Part shown: one piece after another, positions 7,175-14,752 of the stretch
Layout of the letters: each line of letters begins with the position of its first letter
Numbering within the stretch: the stretch's first letter is position 1
Assembly (NCBI GenBank): GCA_035290185.1
Contig: DATDUW010000001.1
Span: forward strand, 1 to 19,278
DNA from: DATDUW01 sp035290185
GTDB lineage: Bacteria; Patescibacteriota; Patescibacteriia; UBA9934; GWF2-40-263
Length of the DNA stretch: 19,278 nucleotides
Direction: 5' to 3'
Made by a program: the position numbers and the translations under genes
Notes under the pieces: model-generated
Seen by the model: the letters and a program-made list of their open reading frames with translations, nothing else
Told to the model about the DNA's origin: nothing
The model's database searches: none

Positions 7175-9961
7175 ATGTCAAATCTCCTGTCTTTTTTCCT
7201 TGGCGATCCCAATAAAAAAGTCATCGATGCTCTGCAACACGATGTAGAAAAAATTAATGGTTTAGAACCGTCCATTCAGATACTCTCGGACGAAGGGTTG
7301 CGTTCTAAGACAGCGGAATTTCGAGAGCGGATCAAGAACGGTGAGGCCGTGGATGATTTGCTCTATGAAGCCTTTGCCGTCGCACGCGAAGCCGCCAAGC
7401 GTCAGCTCGGGCAGCGATATTTCGACGTGCAGCTCATGGGAGGGATCGTGTTGCACCGCGGCAGCATTGCGGAAATGCGTACCGGGGAAGGAAAGACATT
7501 GACCGCCACGGCCCCTCTCTATCTCAATGCGCTTGAAGGCAAGGGCTGTCATCTCGTGACGGTCAACGACTACCTGGCTCGCCGCGATGCTGTTTGGATG
7601 GGACAGATTTACCATGCTCTGGGCCTGACCGTCAGCAGCGTCCAGCACGATGCCGCTTTTCTCTACGATCCGTCCTATAAGCACGAAGCAGGAACCACGG
7701 AAGAAGGGCAACACGATGAGGAGCGCGATGAAACCGGTTCGTTTCGCGTGCATCAGGACTATCTGCGTCCAATCAGTCGCAAGGAAGCGTATGCCGCCGA
7801 CATCACCTATGGCACGAACAACGAATTCGGTTTTGATTACCTGCGCGATAACATGAAATATGCGCTGGACGATCTGGCCCAGCGACCGCTCCATTATGCC
7901 ATCGTGGATGAAGTTGATTCCATCCTCATTGATGAGGCGCGTACGCCGCTTATCATCTCCGCTCCGGCCGAGGAATCAAATGAGTTGTATTATCGATTTG
8001 CCCAGATCGTTCGGACGTTGCTTGAGAAGGATGACTACACGATGGACGAAAAAATGCACGGCGTTGCCCTGACCGAACAAGGGATCGCTAAAATTGAAAA
8101 GGCGCTTGGTGTGGATAATCTGTATGCGGGCGGTATTGCCATGGCCCATCATGCGGAGCAGGCTCTGCGCGCTCAGGCGCTTTATAGGTTGGATCGGGAT
8201 TATGTTGTCAAAGACGGCCAGGTTATTATTGTGGATGAATTCACGGGTCGGCTCATGCACGGGCGCCGTTATTCGGAAGGATTGCACCAGGCCATTGAGG
8301 CAAAGGAAAACGTTGAGATCCAGCGTGAAAGTGAAACGTTGGCCACGATCACGTTCCAGAATTATTTCCGCATGTATAAAAAGTTGGCTGGCATGACCGG
8401 GACAGCAGCAACGGAGGCAGAAGAGTTCGCAAAGATTTACAAGCTGGAAGTCACGACGATTCCGACCCATCGGCCCAATCGACGCACAGACAGACCCGAC
8501 CGCATCTATAAGAGTCAAGCTGGCAAATTTTTGGCCGTGGCGCGCGAAGTGAAACGTTTGCACGCGGCCGGACAACCCGTATTGCTGGGAACGGTTTCCA
8601 TTGAAAAGAACGAGCTGTTGAGCGAGCTGTTGAAGCGGGAAGGCGTACCGCATGAAGTCCTGAATGCCAAGAACCACGAGCGTGAAGCCGAGATTGTCGC
8701 GCAAGCCGGCCGACCCGGAGCCGTGACCTTGGCCACGAACATGGCCGGACGTGGTGTGGACATTGTGCTTGGTGGCAACCCTCCAGATTCCGAAAAAACG
8801 GAAAAAGTTCGGGCAAACGGGGGACTCTTCGTCATTGGTACCGAGCGCCACGAATCCCGACGCATCGACAACCAGCTGCGCGGCCGCAGCGGGCGACAGG
8901 GTGATCCGGGCGCGACGCAATTCTATCTCTCCTTGGAGGATGATCTCATGCGTATTTTTGGATCCGACCGGGTCAAACGCATGATGGAAGTGCTGCGTAT
9001 TCCCGAAGATGAACCGATCGAACACAAAATGGTCTCCTCTTCGATCGAAAAGGCCCAACACCGGGTTGAGGGCCACCATTTTGACGTCCGGAAGCACCTT
9101 TTAGAATACGACGATGTTCTCAACAAGCACCGCGAACTTATCTACGGCCGTCGTCGGGAGGTGTTAGAGGCGTTTGCAGATCCGGCTCCGGACGCGCTCA
9201 AACCGAAGATCTTGGAACTTGTCGAGGATGTGATCGAACAGACCGTGCTTTTTCACACGAACGAAGAAGATGGAAACGTTAAAGAAATCGTGGAAACGGC
9301 CTCTTCTCTCATTCCCATGGATGAAACCGGCAAGCAGATCCTTTCTTCCCTTGTCTTCGCTTGGACCAAGGACAAGCAGCGTTTGGCAACGGAACGCACC
9401 AAGATCATTGAAGCGGTCATGGAGCGCGCCCGGGAAACTTATGCACGAATGGAGGAAGCTTTGGGTGACCGGCTCTCGTTCAAACGGCTTGAACGCGATG
9501 TGGTTCTTCGTGCCATGGACCGGCTTTGGATTGAACATCTGCAAGCCATTGACCAATTGCGGACGGGTATAGGTTTGCGTGGCTACGGCCAGTTAGATCC
9601 GCTTGTGGAATACAAGCGGGAGTCGTTCCAGTTGTTCAATCATCTGCTCGGATCCATCAATGAGGAAATTGCCATGAACTTTTTCAAAGTAGCCCAGCAC
9701 GCGGTCCAGATGCGTCAGGTGACGCTGGCAGGGAAGTCCCTGCTCGATCGCCTGGGTGTCACGCTCCAAGGCGCGACGAAGACCGCGGACGCGCGGCCCG
9801 TGCCGACCACGAATTCTTTGCCACGGCCGAAAGGGATGGAAGAGCTCTCGGCCACGCCTGTTTCCGTGGTCCAGGGGTCTCCGTCCCAAGAGAAAGTGGG
9901 GCGCAATGATCCGTGCCCTTGTGGCAGCGGAAAGAAGTACAAGAAGTGTCACGGCGGTTAA
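7175..9961 (+). CDS. secA: Preprotein translocase ATPase SecA
   Basis: The 928-residue product is a full-length SecA, the motor that drives unfolded preproteins through SecYEG. Visible parts, in order, are the MRTGEGKT Walker A (residues 101-108), VNDYLARRD, the Walker B-type DEVDS with D245, the long preprotein-binding and linker region, ATNMAGRGVDIVLGG, and the GRSGRQGDPG motif with the arginine finger region. A helical scaffold follows, ending in the SEC-C zinc tail with C914, C916, C925 and H926, which contacts SecB or ribosomes in other bacteria. I start at ATG 7175 because MSNLLSFFLGDPNKKVI matches the usual SecA N-terminus; the frame extends 45 bases upstream over the end of the preceding gene. 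No strong ribosome site is visible. The SEC-C codons are repeated almost perfectly in the gene at 11365. Confidence 0.97.
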   Translation: MSNLLSFFLGDPNKKVIDALQHDVEKINGLEPSIQILSDEGLRSKTAEFRERIKNGEAVDDLLYEAFAVAREAAKRQLGQRYFDVQLMGGIVLHRGSIAEMRTGEGKTLTATAPLYLNALEGKGCHLVTVNDYLARRDAVWMGQIYHALGLTVSSVQHDAAFLYDPSYKHEAGTTEEGQHDEERDETGSFRVHQDYLRPISRKEAYAADITYGTNNEFGFDYLRDNMKYALDDLAQRPLHYAIVDEVDSILIDEARTPLIISAPAEESNELYYRFAQIVRTLLEKDDYTMDEKMHGVALTEQGIAKIEKALGVDNLYAGGIAMAHHAEQALRAQALYRLDRDYVVKDGQVIIVDEFTGRLMHGRRYSEGLHQAIEAKENVEIQRESETLATITFQNYFRMYKKLAGMTGTAATEAEEFAKIYKLEVTTIPTHRPNRRTDRPDRIYKSQAGKFLAVAREVKRLHAAGQPVLLGTVSIEKNELLSELLKREGVPHEVLNAKNHEREAEIVAQAGRPGAVTLATNMAGRGVDIVLGGNPPDSEKTEKVRANGGLFVIGTERHESRRIDNQLRGRSGRQGDPGATQFYLSLEDDLMRIFGSDRVKRMMEVLRIPEDEPIEHKMVSSSIEKAQHRVEGHHFDVRKHLLEYDDVLNKHRELIYGRRREVLEAFADPAPDALKPKILELVEDVIEQTVLFHTNEEDGNVKEIVETASSLIPMDETGKQILSSLVFAWTKDKQRLATERTKIIEAVMERARETYARMEEALGDRLSFKRLERDVVLRAMDRLWIEHLQAIDQLRTGIGLRGYGQLDPLVEYKRESFQLFNHLLGSINEEIAMNFFKVAQHAVQMRQVTLAGKSLLDRLGVTLQGATKTADARPVPTTNSLPRPKGMEELSATPVSVVQGSPSQEKVGRNDPCPCGSGKKYKKCHGG

Positions 9962-9995
9962 TGAGTAGGGATCAATCTAACTCGAGGTTGACTGT

Positions 9996-10514
9996 ATGAA
10001 TCTTGTAATCATCAACGGGCCATGCGGAGTTGGAAAAAGTACCGTAGCAACGACACTGCATCAGACTATGCCACTTTCGTTTCTTGTTGAGATTGATGCC
10101 ATTCGTAGGTTAATAAATGGCTACAATGAACACGCGGAAGAAACCAGCCAATATTCATTTTCCGTCGCGTTGGCTATTATTGAAACTCATCTGCAGACAG
10201 GCAACGATGTCATTGTTGAAAAGATGATGCGCGACGAGACGCGTATCGATCGCATGATCGCGCTCGCCAAGCATCATGGCGCTCGCGTCACGGAAATTAT
10301 CCTATGGGCGCGGAAGGATTTTGTTTTGAAACGCGCAACCGATCGTGGGTACAGAGAAGACAGTCTGCTTACACCGGAGAAATGCGAGCGTTTTTGGAAC
10401 GAGATTGACGTCATAAAAAACAAACGGCCAGGTGTCATCGTCATCGATGTTGAAAAACTTTCGCCGGATGTCATTGTCGAGCGAATTAAAGTGGCCATGC
10501 AAATTAAAATGTGA
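9996..10514 (+). CDS. P-loop kinase of the AAA_33 / zeta-toxin-like type
   Basis: The 172-residue protein opens with NGPCGVGKST (residues 7-16), a Walker A that binds nucleotide phosphate. It is followed by DAIRR at the place where small-molecule and nucleoside kinases bind their substrate, and by the lid-type stretch KDFVLKRATDRGYRED. Size and order fit small phosphotransferases of the AAA_33 group, whose substrates range from nucleotides and antibiotics to UDP-sugars (zeta toxins). I cannot choose among these. GAGG lies about 9 bases before the ATG. It begins 35 bp after secA and its stop TGA overlaps the following NYN gene's GTG start (GTGA, 10511-10514), so the two form a coupled pair. 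Confidence 0.8.
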   Translation: MNLVIINGPCGVGKSTVATTLHQTMPLSFLVEIDAIRRLINGYNEHAEETSQYSFSVALAIIETHLQTGNDVIVEKMMRDETRIDRMIALAKHHGARVTEIILWARKDFVLKRATDRGYREDSLLTPEKCERFWNEIDVIKNKRPGVIVIDVEKLSPDVIVERIKVAMQIKM

Positions 10515-11020
10515 GAAATAATTCTGCCTTCATCGACAGTCAGAACCTCAATCTTGCGATTCGAGCGCAGGGTTGGAAATTGGATTTCAAACGGTTTCGA
10601 GTGTATCTTCACGATAAGTACAATGTGGGAAAGGCCTACTTATTCATCGGGTATATTGGCGGGAATGAAGGGCTATAGGTCTCTCTGCAAGAGGCCGGCT
10701 TCACTTGCATCTTCAAGCCGACATTGCACTACAAGGATGGAACAACCAAGGGGAATTGCGATGCGGAACTCGTTCTTTGGTCTATGATCGAATACGGAAA
10801 TTATGAGAAGGCGGTAATCGTGACCGGCGACGGGGATTTTCACTGCCTCGTCGATCACCTTCTCAAACAACAAAAATTAGAGTGTGTTTTGATTCCTGAT
10901 CGCGATCATTTTTCCGGTCTCCTCAAATTCAAGCAGTTCCGACCGTTCCTCCGGTATATGAACGATCTGCGCGATAGACTCGCTAAAAAGAAAGGGCCCT
11001 ATAAGGACGGAACCTTATAG
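10511..11020 (+). pseudogene. NYN-domain (LabA/DUF88-like) nuclease gene with one internal amber codon
   Basis: Reading from the GTG at 10511 gives a NYN/PIN-like protein of 169 positions with a single internal TAG at 10676-10678 (position 56). Before it: SAFIDSQNLNLAI with D9 and N12. After it: SLQEAGFTCIFKP, NCDAELVLWSM and VTGDGDFHCLV, which supply the further acidic residues of the metal-dependent RNase site. From memory of the family, the TAG falls where NEGL-Tyr-xSLQEAGF is expected, so a single Tyr-to-amber change explains it. No other lesion is seen and the reading is otherwise full length to the TAG at 11018. It may be a fresh pseudogene, a sequencing error or a readthrough site. The downstream part could start at an internal ATG (10787) but would lack D9. 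Confidence 0.8.
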
Positions 11021-11030
11021 GGCTTGCTTT
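10996..11030 (+). terminator. Intrinsic terminator at the end of the kinase-NYN operon
   Basis: A perfect 11-bp stem, GCCCTATAAGG (10996-11006) with CCTTATAGGGC (11013-11023), encloses a 6-base loop and is followed by TTGCTTT. The hairpin contains the last codons and the TAG stop of the NYN gene. Confidence 0.75.
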
Positions 11031-11052
11031 CCATTGGTGATGCTTGGATAAT
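11024..11052 (+). promoter_or_regulatory. Possible sigma70-type promoter
   Basis: TTGCTT (11024-11029) and GATAAT (11047-11052) are separated by 17 bases. They lie directly after the terminator stem and would transcribe only the degenerate interval, so the box may be a relic of the gene whose SEC-C tail remains. Confidence 0.3.
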
Positions 11053-11222
11053 ATCAGCAATTCAGATCCTTGACAAATCAGATACGGCTCGCCTCCCGAT
11101 TCGCTTTCAGGCGGATGGGGAAACGAGCTGTGATGATGGACTTCTCAAACATTCGTGTCAAAAAGGCGCCCTTTCACGGGGGTTTCGAGGCGGATGTTAG
11201 GCAAAAGTTCAAGTTTTTTCTC

Positions 11223-11268
11223 CCCTGCGTATCCGCGCAGAAATATAAGAAGTGTACATGGGAAATAG
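11223..11268 (+). pseudogene. Degenerate SEC-C tail remnant
   Basis: Bases 11223-11255 read PCVSAQKYKKC, which lines up with PCGSGKKYKKC of the intact SEC-C tails at the ends of secA and of the gene at 11365. One extra A at 11256 breaks the frame. Skipping it restores HGK followed by TAG at 11266-11268, the same place where the intact neighbour stops. The likeness continues a few bases past the stop (ATAGAGGGG against ATAGAAGGG). I read this as the last piece of a lost SEC-C gene. It is short, so chance cannot be excluded. Confidence 0.45.
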
Positions 11269-11287
11269 AGGGGGCGCGTTCGTGGTT

Positions 11288-11316
11288 TTGTCAATCGTCT
11301 CATTATCGTCTATAAT
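11288..11316 (+). promoter_or_regulatory. Strong sigma70-type promoter for the HEAT-like SEC-C gene
   Basis: TTGTCA (11288-11293) and a perfect TATAAT (11311-11316) are spaced by exactly 17 bases. The predicted start near 11322-11324 leaves a leader of about 40 bases before the ATG at 11365. Confidence 0.75.
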
Positions 11317-11364
11317 ACGTCTATAAAATAGGGGGAATCTCAAGCAAACGATTTTGATTCCAAA

Positions 11365-12228
11365 ATGACTTTTGAGACAGCCGTCAACATCCTTGAGACG
11401 CAGCGTTACGGAATTCCGTTTGAGGCGATTCGCTTTTTGCACTCCTTGCCGCCGAGCAAGGAATTACAGGATCGCATTCTCTTTGCGTTTGAACACGCTT
11501 ATGATGAAACCCACATCTTGAAGGAGGATGATTTTTATCTTTCCACGCCCCTTTGGTATGCCATCGTAGCCGAGAATCACCTCTGCGAGGAATTGATCGA
11601 CCCCTTGATTCACTTATTGACGGATTCGGAGGCAGATAATTGGGATTTTTTGAATGAACAGGCATCCTGCGATCTGACGTTGCTTGCAAAAATTTTTCCC
11701 GATTCGGTGTTTTCAAAAATCATAGAAGCGGTCGATCGTGAAATTGGACGGAATTCCAATGGTCCCTACATGTATCTCTTTGAAGTATTCGATTGTCTTC
11801 GTCCGGGAGAAGAGGAACCGTACAAAGAATGGTTTTTACGTACCCTGGAAGATGAGCGGCTTGAAGGGCTGGATCTTTTCGTTCATTATCCGGCTCGTTT
11901 GCAAATAAAAGAAGCTGTTCCTGTCTTAGAACGTCTTCTTGTTCGTTATCGTGGTGAACACACAGAAATTGAAATCGAGGAGGCTCTTAAAGAATTGAAA
12001 GCTGGTCATATTTTATATCCTGAATTTTCAAGACCTTATATTGAACGGCGTGGCGATTGGGAAAAACACTATCGTGCGCACGAAGAGTGTTTTTTACCAG
12101 ATGATGATGAAGGGGGGAAGATAGAGTCTTTTCCTTTTAATCCGCACATCAAGCAAGAAAAGATTGGTCGTAATGATCCGTGCCCTTGTGGCAGCGGAAA
12201 GAAGTACAAGAAGTGTCATGGAAGATAG
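11365..12228 (+). CDS. Alpha-helical (HEAT-like) protein with C-terminal SEC-C zinc tail
   Basis: The 287-residue protein has an acidic, mostly helical body (residues 1-250) with the look of irregular HEAT-type repeats, for example APVLERLL-like helices around KEAVPVLERLLVRYR and EIEEALKELKAGH. It ends in a short acidic linker and a complete SEC-C tail (NDPCPCGSGKKYKKCHG, about residues 270-286). SEC-C tails bind zinc and in SecA contact SecB or ribosomes; they are also common on stand-alone proteins of unknown role. The 47 nt at 12172-12218 are identical to 9905-9951 in secA, including all synonymous positions. It has its own promoter at 11288-11316 and no clear ribosome site. I do not know its function. 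Confidence 0.75.
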   Translation: MTFETAVNILETQRYGIPFEAIRFLHSLPPSKELQDRILFAFEHAYDETHILKEDDFYLSTPLWYAIVAENHLCEELIDPLIHLLTDSEADNWDFLNEQASCDLTLLAKIFPDSVFSKIIEAVDREIGRNSNGPYMYLFEVFDCLRPGEEEPYKEWFLRTLEDERLEGLDLFVHYPARLQIKEAVPVLERLLVRYRGEHTEIEIEEALKELKAGHILYPEFSRPYIERRGDWEKHYRAHEECFLPDDDEGGKIESFPFNPHIKQEKIGRNDPCPCGSGKKYKKCHGR

Positions 12229-12251
12229 AAGGGCACCGCTTGTCGTTCGTT

Positions 12252-12281
12252 TTGACATTTTTTAAAGCTGGTATCTAAAAT
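12252..12281 (+). promoter_or_regulatory. Promoter of the three-gene poly-G cassette
   Basis: A perfect TTGACA (12252-12257) and TAAAAT (12276-12281) are separated by 18 bases. Transcription would begin near 12288 and run into the ART-like gene, the 90-residue gene and the nucleotidyltransferase gene, which lie 13-14 bases apart. Confidence 0.7.
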
Positions 12282-12347
12282 GACGTCGTCGAGTGTGATT
12301 TTCTAAATGCTTTCGGTTCTGTATTTTTTTTGGTTAATGTCACGGAT

Positions 12348-13285
12348 ATGCGCGCCTTTTTACGTTCTTCTGAAAAATGGTTTTTTGATGAATCCGGGGA
12401 AGTCTTAGAAAGAGAAACCATATCTTTGTTCGAAACGACCCTTCGATATTTTAAAGATTGGGGTGCCCTTGAGCTGAAGGGGAATAACGGGATAAAAGAA
12501 AGAGTTAAAAGCAACATCCTTCGAGCGGAGAGGATTCAGAGTACTTTTTATAAACAAGAGGCCGAAAGAATGAAAATTTCCGTGGGCGAATTCAAGGAAA
12601 GATTGCAAGAGAAGGTCGAAGGTTTGGTGGCACGGTCTGAATTTTTCAAGGCTATTCATCCCCATATTTTGCAGAGTGTTCTGGAAGACGACGGGCGGTT
12701 CAAAAATCAGTTTGAGATAGGGAGGTCCGACGGATTGTTGGACCCGACCTACCGGGCAGAGCAGGAAGAAAAGATGTTTGATTTCCCGCCTTATTCTAGC
12801 GGTGCTGCGATGAGACCGATTTACGGATATTTCTCAGACGACAAACATGGGATCATTAACGAAGACGGACGTATTCCGCCTCCAAACCGCGTCTGTCAGT
12901 ATGGCGCTGTCACTGTGAAATTGAAAAAGGAACGCGTTTTGGAGAGGACAACGGTTACGTTTCACGACAGCTTACATATTGCTGACGTCTGGCCGCCGAC
13001 CCCGGCTTCTAAACCGCATTTCACGAGCTTCAACTTGGCAGATTTCAACGAGTTCGGCGCTGGCGGAGAAGTTTTAGACACGTTGGGACGTACCAGTGTG
13101 ACGAACTGGGGGGGGCTTACACGGAAGCCCAATACCACGGCCAGCTGACGGCGGAAGATATTGCATCCGTCCATGTATCTTTGGACAATGAACTCGACGA
13201 ATGGGAGATCGACAAGGTGCGCGAGATTATCGAGAGATGGAATGAATCCCATCCGGATGCGATCATTACATTCGTTGTTTACTAA
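12348..13285 (+). CDS. ART/DUF3626-like enzyme gene put out of frame at a G8 tract
   Basis: The first frame runs from ATG 12348 (or TTG 12330) and would end at 13148. Its last 11 codons after the G8 run (13108-13115) look unrelated. Moving back one base within the run gives GAYTEAQYHGQLTAEDIASV and a frame open to TAA 13283-13285, for a joined protein of about 312 residues. Parts seen: a helical N-terminal half, KNQFEIGRSDG, MRPIYGYF (Arg coded at 12813), RTTVTFHDS (Ser coded at 12969) and TEAQYHG (Glu coded at 13124). The order Arg - Ser - Glu recalls ADP-ribosyltransferase folds, and from memory the Y.EAQ.HG block occurs in DUF3626-type proteins. This family call is tentative. Eight G gives the OFF frame; nine or six would join the halves. 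The gene is first in its operon. Confidence 0.55.
13108..13115 (+). repeat. G8 tract at the frameshift of the ART-like gene
   Basis: Eight G bases follow AACT. The codons before the run belong to frame 12348 and those after it to the frame one base back. Nine or six G would give one continuous protein. Confidence 0.8.
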
Positions 13286-13298
13286 TGGTTTAAATAAT

Positions 13299-13571
13299 AT
13301 GAACGAGATGTATCCCATTGCAAAACTCGGCGGTCAGGTGCTGGTCATTGATAAGAGCGATTTACCACACGTAGGGAAAGGAGAGGAAGCAAAAGAAGTG
13401 AAGTGCGTCCGCGTCGACTTTGATAAACGGACGGTAGATTCCCCGTGGGATCTGGAAAAGCACCTTAGGTTCAATCCGTGGGAGGAAATCAGGGACGAAG
13501 AAGAAAGGAGAGTCGTGATGCAACGGATTGAAACCTTGTTTTCCGAATTGGATCACAAGGTCCAGGAGTAG
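13299..13571 (+). CDS. Small acidic hypothetical protein between the two poly-G genes
   Basis: The 90-residue product begins MNEMYPIAKLGGQVLVIDKSDLP and continues with an acidic and helical second half (KHLRFNPWEEIRDEEERRVV and on to the C-terminus). I do not recognise a family. I chose the ATG at 13299 because the frame further upstream overlaps the out-of-frame end of the ART-like gene and looks non-coding. It starts 13 bases after that gene's TAA and ends 14 bases before the nucleotidyltransferase gene. Its place between two putative enzymes makes an immunity or adaptor role possible, but this is inference. Unlike both neighbours, its frame has no long G tract. Confidence 0.65.
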   Translation: MNEMYPIAKLGGQVLVIDKSDLPHVGKGEEAKEVKCVRVDFDKRTVDSPWDLEKHLRFNPWEEIRDEEERRVVMQRIETLFSELDHKVQE

Positions 13572-13585
13572 CCAATAAAGCCTTT

Positions 13586-14645
13586 ATGGAACGAGAAACG
13601 GATTTTTCTCCCAGTAAAGAATTTGGACCAAGGTTGGATTTTAAACAGCAACTTGAAGTCGTCTGGCAGCGATGGAAAGACACACAACCCGAGGCATTCG
13701 AGGTCGATGCGAAGTCGCAGGAGGTCCTGATGTCCAAATTAGGAGAGCGCGAAGACGCAGTGGAGTTTCATAAAAAACGAGAGACTTTTTTCGACGTTTT
13801 GAAGGAGTATGGCATAAGGGTAGAGATGGAGGTAGATGAAGAAGGCTATTATCATTTGCCCGTCTCAAGTCACTTTAGCGACAGACACCTTCCGTGGGGG
13901 TATGGGTACAAGGGGGGGGGCTGCTCGGGCTTTGCTCTTGCGTGCCTTGGGCATGAACGCGACGTCCATGCCGCGCGATGTAGACATCATTCGTTTGACT
14001 TGCACAGAAACCTGGGGGTGGACGGACGAGGAAGTGGCACAGGAGTTTATGTGGGAAGATGCTTCCAACGGGCATGGGGTGGAACTCATTGAGAGTTTGG
14101 CGGATTACTTTGCGACGCGGGACTTCAGTATCAATGAGATTTTCGCAACGGACGAGGAAGTGATTGCTACCGAACAATGTCTCCTCGATACGGTTCGGCA
14201 TATCCTACGTCTCACACCGTTTGAGAAAGAGGACTGGAGGAATCGTCCAAAGATGTTTTCGAAAATGGTTCGTCTTTACGCGGAGGGCATCGTGAGGAAC
14301 GAGCCGGTCGTTATGGAGGAGAATGCGTGGAGGTACGAGAAAGCTTTCCTTACTCCATTTCGGATGGCGGTGCAGCTCGATCGGGCTTTTGAGCGCGGGT
14401 CGGCAGTCGCCGAGACGTTCGTTTCGAAATTGAAACAGTACCAGCAGTTGCCGGAAGAATGCGTAGGAGCCAAAGAGGCGGTAGAATACCTTTCAAGATG
14501 CATGGCCGGATATGAGTACCCTTTCTATTACCGTCATGCCCCGTTTGACCAATTCGAGGCGGAAGATAGGTGGATTGAAGAGGCAAAAATTCAAGATGAT
14601 TTTGAACGAAAAGTTAAGCAAAGTAAAAAAAAGAAAAATAGGTGA
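13586..14645 (+). CDS. Poly(A)-polymerase-head nucleotidyltransferase gene put out of frame at a G9 tract
   Basis: ATG 13586 starts a frame (…LPWGYGYKGG) that leaves the family pattern at a G9 run (13912-13920). The frame one base back continues AARALLLRALG…PRDVDII (Asp codons at 13977 and 13983) and DYFATRDFSINEI (14109-14147), ending at TGA 14643-14645. With eight G the two join into a 352-residue protein holding GG-xx-R, D-x-D and RDFSIN. These are the signature blocks of class II CCA-adding / poly(A) polymerase head domains, which transfer nucleotides to RNA or, in some relatives, to proteins. The region after RDFSIN (TVRHILRLTPFEKED) resembles the neck of those enzymes. The N-terminal 105 residues are unrecognised. 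It is too short and divergent to be a housekeeping CCA enzyme with confidence. A Lys-rich tail ends the protein. Confidence 0.65.
13912..13920 (+). repeat. G9 tract at the frameshift of the nucleotidyltransferase gene
   Basis: Nine G bases occur exactly inside the codons of the conserved GG-xx-R block of the nucleotidyltransferase. Eight G would restore one frame across the motif. Confidence 0.8.
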
Positions 14646-14752
14646 GGGGGCGTTTTTGTTTGTCAGAGAAAACGAAAATTTTGCCACGAAGAAGGATCGT
14701 GGGCTATGGTGAAAAGAGGACGGAGGGCTTCTCTCTCCTCCCTCTCTTTTCT

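Larger units (their letters stand above)
11021..11364. other. Interval with promoter-like sites and a decayed SEC-C tail
   Basis: No intact gene is convincing here. It contains the right arm of the terminator hairpin, a possible promoter just after it, a degenerate SEC-C coding remnant and a strong promoter that serves the gene at 11365. A TTG-initiated frame at 11070-11315 passes through the remnant but shows no other recognisable sequence. Confidence 0.5.

Noticed and set aside
7976..9097. A 373-codon open frame on the minus strand
   Set aside because: It is antisense to a fully conserved secA and shows no recognisable domain.
10676..10678. TAG recoded as an amino acid throughout the genome
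   Set aside because: TAG is the natural end of the phosphatidyltransferase, the HEAT-like SEC-C gene, the 90-residue gene and uppP in this window.
11070..11315. An 81-codon frame from a TTG start
   Set aside because: Apart from the decayed SEC-C codons it contains no recognisable sequence, and it runs into the promoter of the next gene.
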